Part shown: in pieces, positions 56,401 through 64,000 of the stretch
Layout of the letters: each line of letters begins with the position of its first letter
Numbering within the stretch: the stretch's first letter is position 1
Origin: Lates calcarifer
Lineage: Eukaryota > Chordata > Actinopteri > Centropomidae
Assembly (NCBI RefSeq): GCF_001640805.2
Contig: NC_066838.1
Coordinates: 2,635,101 to 2,699,100 of the forward strand
Direction of reading: 5' to 3'
DNA length: 64,000 nt
Program-made: the position numbers and the translations under genes
The notes under the pieces: model-generated
Told to the model about the DNA's origin: nothing
Databases searched by the model: none
What the model saw: only the letters and a program-made list of their open reading frames with translations

Positions 56401-58080
56401 GCATTTTCTACCCCGCTCCTTCTGTATTGAACACGCCAAAAGGCTTTTGATGCTTTCATGTTCGGTCGGAAATGTGACAACTATGGTTGCACGATTGATT
56501 ACCAAACAAAATGTGATTAAATATAACTGGAGTTCTCTGTGGTGCTGTAGTTTCATTTATTCAGTGGTCATACATCAGCTAAAAGAGTACATTTTAACAA
56601 TGTTTATTTAATAATTTAATTTAAAAAATCAAGCACTTGCACTCAAAGTATAGACTCACATTGTATATTTCATGTCAATCATTTGCTAAATAAATCAACA
56701 GGCATACAAAAAATCTGCATATTTAGTTAGAGGTAAATAAACTATTATCTCCAACAGTAAATACAAAGGCAAACGTATTTTTCCTATAAATCTGAAATAT
56801 GAGCAGGCGGGCTGCACTTGAAGGCAGCATTATTGAAGACTCTTGCTCCCCCACCCCCCATACTCACTCTCTCTGCACAAACACATTCACCCTGCGGGCT
56901 TGGTGGGGCTGTTGGAAGCCTGTGGAGGGGCTGGGAAGAGGTGCTGGGGGGTTAGGGTGATGAGGAAACGAGTTGATGTGCCCTGGAAGTAATTCTTTCA
57001 CCCCCCCGAGAAAAAAAAAGAAAACACAAGGTGGGAGAAACGGGACCACCACCATCCTTTAACACGTGGGGACCCGGGGCGACCATCCATATTCCTGCTG
57101 ATGAAAATCCTACTCGTTTTCTTCCTCTGTGTTGTCACTTGTTGACGCTTTAACACAAATAAATAAACAACATGAATGTGCAGAAATCATGATTCAAGAA
57201 CATGTTTTATGTTGTGTGATTAAAACACGTTTTTTAACATAATGAATTAACGACTGTTTTTTTTTTGTTTACTAACTTTTTTCTTGTGCACATTAATCAT
57301 AGTTCATAGGACATTAAAAACATTATAAGTACAGAAGGAAAAAAAAGTTAACTTAGCCAAAATAAATGTAGGAAAATCTCAGTATTCAATTATACTGTTA
57401 ATAGATTTTGTTTGTTGATGTGAGTTTTTTTCACACACTTTTCCGTTTGTAAAAAGTCTGTAAAGCTGAGTAGAAATCGCGGTCATACGTTAAAATACAC
57501 GGATTCATGTTGTGAGTGTAACTTTTCTTTTGTACTCACACTGAAACGTGCAGTTTCATTGAAAATGTGCTGTTAAAAGCTGTAAAACAAATAAACAAAC
57601 CTTACATTTAATAACGAGAGGATGAAAAGTGATGTGAGCTCCATTTTCGCTCATTCCTGTTGGCTTTCACAGGATGACAACACAAAGCTAATCAAACAAG
57701 ACAAGTGAAGTTGCTTCCTTTCATCAACATAATGTACCGCGATTTTTAAATATTTCTTTTTCTAACATTTAGCCTAAAAAGTAATTCTAAACATTAAAAT
57801 ATATTCAAACCGTATATAGCGCTGTAGGCTATTAAACTTTGGCTATACAAGCAAATATATGAAATCCATTCAAACATGAATATATAATAATTATTATAAT
57901 ATTAATCATGATTTTTATTAGGATCATTTTAAAATGTTTTTTTTTTTTTTTTTTCATAAAATGATATATGAGCAGGAGTGCAGGTGTACTAACTGAATCT
58001 GTTGTTAGGGACTGGGTGGACTGGCTGCAGGCTGCTGGAAAACCAGTAAGCTGTCCCTGCTTAAAAAAAAAAAAAAAAAA
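53480..58080. other. Gene-poor region
   Basis: No gene recognised. Seen here: a C-run at 54116-54126, a (GAAT)n run near 55900-55922, an exon-like segment at 56173-56356 flanked by TTTTTCTTGCAG and GTAAGCC, and poly(T/A) runs near 57937-57954 and 58062-58082. Nothing else stands out. Confidence 0.45.
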
Positions 58081-58084
58081 AAGT

Positions 58085-58351
58085 TTGTGAAAGTGGCCTG
58101 ACGTCACTCTCCCACAATGCTTACCGCCCCATAACTCGGCTGCAGCCTGAGGAGAGCCAGACACACTCTCAGGCCCCGAATATAGAAAAATTATTGAAAA
58201 AAAATCGGAAAAAATAATAAAAGAGCAGATCGAGGGAGAAAAGAGCGGAGAGCGGCGGCGTGGGCTCTCCCACGGTGGGTTTCTGGTCCGGTCCGGGATG
58301 GAAGGTTACCGGGGCTCCATGTGAAATTGACTAATGCGGTGCTGGAAACTT
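58085..58351 (+). promoter_or_regulatory. Putative CpG-rich promoter and non-coding first exon of an unidentified gene
   Basis: A CRE palindrome TGACGTCA lies at 58099-58106, beside CCCACAATGC, and the following 250 bases are G/C- and CpG-rich ('agcggagagcggcggcgtgg'). A donor-like TTTTAG|GTGGGT is at about 58352. The next convincing exon on this strand is 63721-63828, giving a 5.4-kb intron. Inference from composition and splice signals only. Confidence 0.5.
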
Positions 58352-59598
58352 TTAGGTGGGTTAACTGCTCGTTTTTTTCTCTGCAAGACCTCATAATGTG
58401 GCTGCACGTCCTGGTGTGTGCATGTGTGTCTTTTAAACAACTTTACGAGCTTTATATTAACTCTGAGCTCGTGCTGACTGACACATCGATGTGCGCGACA
58501 CTTGAATTGTTATGAATGTGTTGTTACTATCGCGCAATCTGACTTTGCGTAATTTTGCTAATTTTTGTGGCAGCGTAGAAGGAGCTGGGTATTTAATTTT
58601 TAATTACGCGATCGCCTTCTCTGCTTCTCGGAGCTTCTTTGGTCGATAAATATGTTGCAAATGCGAATCAGTGAAGTTTTTCAACACGGCGCACTTCGTC
58701 CAGCGGCCCCTCGCTGTTGACGTCTGGTGTTCTTTGCAAGTTTTCGGCGATCCGGTGAGTTTTAAGCAATTTCCGAACATTTATCAAGTGTGGCACTCCG
58801 TTGCAGAGGAGAGGGAGATAGAGGGAACGTCCCATGGTGTGTGTTAGTTTGTGAGAAGAGAAAACTGATAAAAGTTGCTGTAGAGTTGAAGCTGTTTTGT
58901 GTGTGTGTGCATCAAACGGGTTCAGTGTTTAAATGAGGAGTTTTGTGACTGATAATCAGTCGTCCATCTAAAACTTAGAAGCCGTTGTAGCTGACTGTGT
59001 GTGTATTTGGCCTCTTCACTATGTTTGTTACTGATCGGATGTTGTGTGTCTGCATGAGAGAGAGAGTGTGTGCTTTTCCTTGGAAGCGGGTAAATAACAA
59101 CCAAGACCCCACCAAAGGGGGGTTGGGGTCAGAATGTGGGGGTTCAGTTTATGCACTTGTTATTGATAGCTGCCTTGGCTGTGTGCTTCTACTCCTCACA
59201 CATTTGTTATCAATCAGGACTGTGGAGATTGTTCAAGTAAGAAAAATTAACATATTTTCTGCAGCAAACAATAACCCGACAAATCCTGCTCCAGTAGAAA
59301 CTAATAATGAGTTCACGGTGAGACTGCTGCATTGTGCTGCTTTTCTGTTCCTTCACTGGAATATTCATGTGATCTTTAGGTGTTAATGTTACTGCAGTCA
59401 CATTATATAACTTATTGCAAGATCACTGCAGTTTGTTTTCCTGTTGAACACGGAGGCTGCTCTCACACTGCACCTTGTGATATTTACATGTTTTTATTAC
59501 ATCAGCTATAAGCTGTAAGCTATAAGTCAACATCCTGTGGTTGTGCAGGGGTTACACATGTATGTACCTCTCTGCTGTTAAACAGACAATAACTCACT

Positions 59599-59875
59599 AA
59601 GGCTGCAACTAACACTTATTTTCATTATCCATAAACCTACCAGTTATTTTCTTGATTCATGGTTTAGTCTATACAATGTCAAAAAAGTGAAAAATACCAG
59701 TTTCACTTTCAAAGTTAACTCACTTTGATTATTGATTTACTATCATACAGCAAAGAAAACAGTAAGTCCTCAGAACTGAAAAGCTAGGGTTGTTTATTAT
59801 TTGACTTAAACAGTTAATTGGTTTTCAAAATACAGCAGCTGCTGATGAATTCTCAAATCAACCGTTTGAGCTTTA
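59599..59875. mobile_element. Degenerate hAT-like MITE copy
   Basis: It begins 'ggctgcaactaacactta' and contains 'ttttcattatccataaac', 'tagtctatacaatgtcaaaa' and a decayed 'cagttaattggttttcaaaa' end. This is the same family as 23453-23690. The two share the GGCTGCAAC start but differ strongly inside. Confidence 0.55.
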
Positions 59876-61079
59876 GATTTCACCTGTAATGGTCTGCTAG
59901 CTCTCCCATGGCACAGATACCCCTCTGTAACAGGACATCCAACATTAGTAAAGTCAAGTTCTCTGCCTGGTTTGAATGACATAGCTGCATGCCCTATAAA
60001 GAGATAATGATCTGCTGTAATTACCCCGATGATTTGTGTGGAAAAAAGAGGCAATCAGTGACAGAGTGGTAAATAAAAATTTGAAAAAGAGGTAAATTAT
60101 GACCTCAGTTGTTATATGGCTACAACACTATTGATTTTATATCACACTAAAACCTCAAAAGTTCCTCAGTAGCTTCACAAAATCATTGTAAGAGTTACAT
60201 ATCAATAAAGCTGGTGGAGTGTGAGTTTCTGCGGGTTCTTCCCTCCACTTCACCCCTGTAGACGACCACCACACATTCTCTGCTGTAGCATTTCTGGGAC
60301 AGGCATGTTCCATCAAGGCCTCCAGCTACATAATAAGGAAATGGAAGTGAGTTTGTCACGAGACAATGCCTTTGCTGCTGCCAGTCGAAGTGCAAGTTGA
60401 GATCCATGTGTTGATTTTTGCCATCGTCTCGCTACAACAACCCCGATAATGATGAGTAGATTTCATTTCCTCTAGAGATTTCTCAGACATTAAGAACGTA
60501 AACTGAGGTCTAGTGCACCTGTTTTTAGATGCAGTGACAGATGTACATAGCTTCTGTAATTGGCATAAATAGTTTTATCAAACTATAATAGATCAATGGT
60601 GAATTTATGAATGGTCAGATAGTAAATTCATACCCCTGTGTTTCTCTGTGTGGTGAAAATAGCTTTAAATAACCTTTGAAAAATTTGACAAGCGAGCACC
60701 AAACTGTCCTGGAATTAGCTTGCAGTTTTGTTTTTTTTTTTTGTTGTTTTTTTTTTACTATTTTTTCTTTATCTGTTAGTGATTATGAGCAGAATAAAAA
60801 TCACAAAGAGTTACTCCTACTTTAAATATTTTTTTCACAGTCATAAACTCCTGATGATTCGTGTTATTCTGGTGCCCAAGCATTCTTAGCTGCTCTGCTC
60901 TCCAAAATATTTTGTGCTGGGATCCTTGAGCCAGCTTCTTCTCATTAACTTCCATGCATTGCCTTACATTACTTCCATGCCCCTGTGGTTGGAGGCAGCA
61001 CGTTTCATGTTTGCCTTTGTGATTGAGTGAATGTGTTTGCCTGTGAGAGCTCGCACACATGCCCGTTTTTGAGACGGTA

Positions 61080-61142
61080 GGTGTGTGTGTGTGTGTGTGT
61101 GTGTGTGCCTGAACTCATGGTGGTGCAAGCTCGTGTGTTTGT

Positions 61143-61215
<73 letters not shown>
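61080..61215. repeat. Microsatellite cluster (TG)n and (TG)n(GA)n
   Basis: Two TG tracts (61080-61108 and 61137-61172) are separated by about 30 bases; the second continues as an imperfect (GA)n run to 61215. The compound pattern TG-then-GA is like the one at 18447-18537. Confidence 0.95.
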
Positions 61216-61217
<2 letters not shown>

Positions 61218-63801
61218 GTTTTCGAGCTGGAGGGAGGTCTTCTTCTCTCTAAATCCCCCACAATTCCTTGCACCTCTGCGGGCAGCGGCAGCGGTGGTAG
61301 TGGCAGCAGAGACAGCGGCGGCGGCAGCAACAGCAGGCTGATTTCCATGAGAAAAGAGCATCAGTTGGGTTAATGGGAGGGACAGCCCTCTGAGGGGACA
61401 AATGGTAGTTAATAACCAGGGAAGAATCGGAAAAGCTCTGATCCCTTTCTTTGTACTTCTTCACCTTCTAGAGGCAGGGATGGAGAGGGGTGGGTGGGGG
61501 TGCAGAGGAGATGGGTGAGGGAACAAGGGACACTGGGTTCATGCTAGAATGGATGCTGTGTGCTAAAAGGCTGCGAGAAGATTGTACTATTTGTTATTTT
61601 CTCAAGACAGCGGGAGAAAAAAACGGGCAAGCTGAGAGCCTGAGAACCTGAGTGGAATATGGGGCACTGCAGAAGTAGTGTATTTGTGTGTGTGCATATG
61701 CAAGGGCGGTAGTTTGTGTATTTGAACTTTTTGTGTACTCACATGTACACTGGAGTGTTTACATGCATGTGTGTCCAGTGTCATGGGACAAGCAGGGAAA
61801 GATTTATTTGTTTGTGATCTGTGAGGTTTTCACATACAGTGGCTGCTGGTCATTCAGGTCACTTTGAGAGAGGGATGGCAAGAAAGGAAGAGGGAGATGC
61901 CAGATATACTGCATGTTAGGCAGAGCGGAGAATGGAGTTTGAGAGAAGTAGGTAATGTTCTTCTACAGCTGCTTGTTCAATATCTGAGCAATCTGGATTC
62001 TTTTATTGAGTGAAAAAGGTGATTTAAAGAAAAATGTTAGTACTCCTCTACTCAAAAGTATTGTTCTGGTGTCAGTTCTGAAACCCCGGTATTGAATATC
62101 GAGCTGTGTTTTCTCCCCTGGTGGGGGTGCCTTAGTTTTTGTGGGTATTTCTCATCCTTGCAGCTTTTTCAAGCTACTTGTTTAAAACTTAGGGGTCTAA
62201 AAATAGATTAATTGATGTAGTGGCAATTTTCTCAATCTTTTGTACACTATGCAGCAAAAATCTTTGTTGGACTGTGTCAACACAGACTGTGAAAGCGAGA
62301 TTGTATCTTTTGAAAAACAATTCAATTCACTACACACAGCTACAGACTTACATGGTCTGGAATGACCAGTGGCTTACGTTGGCTCATGTTTGTGAACATT
62401 AGCAAACTTTAGATTGACATTTATGACTTGTGCTGCTGTTACACTATGTTCAGCATTAAACATGATTCCAATATAACTAAAGGTTGAAGCTGAACACATT
62501 TCTCAGTTCAACACACTCAGGGGTATTGCTGCTACAGTTTTATTTGGCCTGATGTGATCACTACCTTATGATGGCTAATCAGCTACAGTTAGCAAACATT
62601 AAACAAATATCGCTGTGTAAATGACATTACTGAATCAATTTGCTGACTTTGCTGACTATCTTTTATGTGCTAGTGACTCACTGCTGGCGGGAGATTTGGT
62701 GCTATAGTCTGATATCACAAGTAGCTTATGGTGACTAAAGTTTAGAGAGATAATGCCTTTATAACTGACTGTTTCATTGAATCAGTTTGCTGATTTTATC
62801 ACTGTTAAATGTGTGTGTGCTAAACTGTTTTTGCCTCCATCTTTTACAGGAAAGTTTGATTCATAAAATAAACTTCTGATGTTAAACATTTTCATATCAC
62901 TCTTTCACATCAAACTAACAGGATTTTCTTTTAGATAAAATGTACAGGGTGCACAAAACATCACTCTCTGCCTTCTTTATAGTAAATACAGCACTATACA
63001 CATTTATTACATTCAGTTGGCAGCCATGACAGAGAGAAGAATGATGCTTTGGCTGTGTAATAGACTGATTGAAAACAGACATATGAATGTGCAGGGCAGC
63101 GCAGCATGCATACACATGCATACACACACTCACATACACGCAGATATTTACAAGGCTAATTAAAATAAAAAAAACCCTTCACATTTTCATTTTTATTATG
63201 CATAGGCACTATGTTAATAATACAGGCACACATGCTCTCATTTACTCACACTCTGGCAGAGGCTTTTTGGATCAGCGCACATTCTGACGGGTCCTGCAGT
63301 ATGCTGGTCAGAAATAGTAAGAGGATGCTAGATGCTTGAACCACATACTGCCACTTTTCCTTGTGGATCTTTTTCTAGGAAGAGCGTGGCAGCTGTGGCT
63401 TTTCAGAACCTAGATCCATCCATCAACCAGCACCCATGGTTTACACCACACAACATACACACACACACACACAGACACACACCCTCTTTCCTCTCCCTCT
63501 TTTCCCTCCCCTCCTTTCTCCATTTCCATGTATCTTTACTTCTTTCCATCCTCTCTTTTCCTTTTCTTCATCCCCCTTTCTCTCTACCATGCTGTCCATC
63601 CATCCCTCTCTGTTTTGCCCTTCATCCATCCTTCTCTCCCAGACTAAGTTTACAGCCCCCAGGCCACTTCCGCCAGGCTGTCTGCAACAGATTTATTAAT
63701 AGGCTTTTCTCTCTCTGCAGTAAACACAGCGTTGGTTTAGGGGGTCGTCTCTCAGACACTGATAGTCTTGTGCTTAACCTTAGGCACTGACTGACTTGGG
63801 A

Positions 63802-64000
63802 ATGGAGGAAAGTCTGTTGGTTTCAAAGGTGAGCCACAGTAGATTAAGTCAAAGAAGGACTGCTGGAAATAAACACAAGTAGGAAACAGAAGTGATTTGC
63901 AGTGAAAGAGCTAACAAGATTAGCAGATTTTGTGATATTTTATAGCATTTTTAATTTTTCAGGTTGACTTTGGTGAAGTGAGAAAACAGTTTGGCCATGT
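63802..64000 (+). CDS. Unidentified gene, first coding exons (3'-partial)
   Basis: An exon runs from acceptor CTCTCTGCAG at 63720 to donor GTGAGC after 63828. It holds ATG at 63802 with G at -3 and +4 (good Kozak context) and an in-frame TAG 21 bases upstream, giving MEESLLVSK. A second exon starting at 63963 (TTTTTCAG|GTTGAC) continues in frame as VDFGEVRKQFGHV to the window's end. I do not recognise this 22-residue start. It does not match the starts of PLAGL2 or ASXL1, the human neighbours of POFUT1/KIF3B. Splice signals at both junctions are strong, but the gene identity is open. Confidence 0.45.

Larger units (their letters stand above)
58352..63720 (+). other. Large 5' intron (inferred), low-complexity rich
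   Basis: No coding signal. It contains a degenerate hAT-like repeat (59599-59875), (TG)n and (TG)n(GA)n microsatellites at 61080-61108 and 61137-61215, a (GGC/AGC)-like GC-rich patch at 61270-61335, and an (AC)n run at about 63459-63481 with a long C/T-rich tract up to 63640. Confidence 0.5.

Overview
The window is vertebrate nuclear DNA, almost certainly from a teleost fish. The evidence is GT-AG introns in genes whose products match vertebrate proteins along their length, a gene set mapping to human chromosome 20, and dispersed repeats typical of fish genomes (L2/Rex-like LINE tail, tRNA-headed SINE with a GGAT tail, hAT-like and TTAA-flanked MITEs, long CA/GA/TA microsatellites). All identifications come from reading translations and comparing them with remembered protein families; no search was run.

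Layout. (1) 616-13180, + strand: 15 coding exons forming the 3' two thirds of myt1, a neural CCHHC zinc-finger transcription factor; the upstream exons lie outside the window, and a long 3' UTR runs to a poly(A) signal near 18.21 kb. (2) About 18.2-22.1 kb: intergenic, with microsatellites and a decayed LINE 3' end. (3) 24146-28999, + strand: six coding exons of pcmtd2, preceded by a CpG-rich promoter/5' UTR zone near 22.1-22.8 kb and followed by a 3' UTR ending near 31.27 kb. (4) 41535-34946, - strand: eight coding exons of kif3b (kinesin-2 motor), with an upstream non-coding exon near 42.35-42.45 kb and a long 3' UTR that contains a MITE. (5) 48254-43756, - strand: all seven coding exons of pofut1 (protein O-fucosyltransferase 1), ending only about 0.4 kb upstream of kif3b. 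(6) 48.3-58.1 kb: no gene recognised; it holds a degenerate tandem array of about 165-bp units at 51.6-53.5 kb. (7) 58.1-64.0 kb, + strand: a CpG-rich putative promoter and non-coding first exon, a 5.4-kb intron full of low-complexity DNA, and the first codons of an unidentified gene that runs off the end.

These are ordinary host genes with unrelated roles: neurogenic transcription (myt1), a putative Cul5/Elongin substrate receptor with a methyltransferase fold (pcmtd2), ciliary and axonal transport (kif3b), and Notch O-fucosylation in the ER (pofut1). myt1-pcmtd2 and kif3b-pofut1 are each neighbours in human (20q13.33 and 20q11.21), so the window joins two blocks that are far apart on human chromosome 20. 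I found no new multi-gene system. The points worth a second look are the 165-bp array with repeated splice-acceptor-like tracts, transposon insertions with intact target-site duplications, exon-intron oddities (missing intron in finger 6, NAGNAG acceptor, weak donor), kif3b upstream ORFs and the unidentified gene start.
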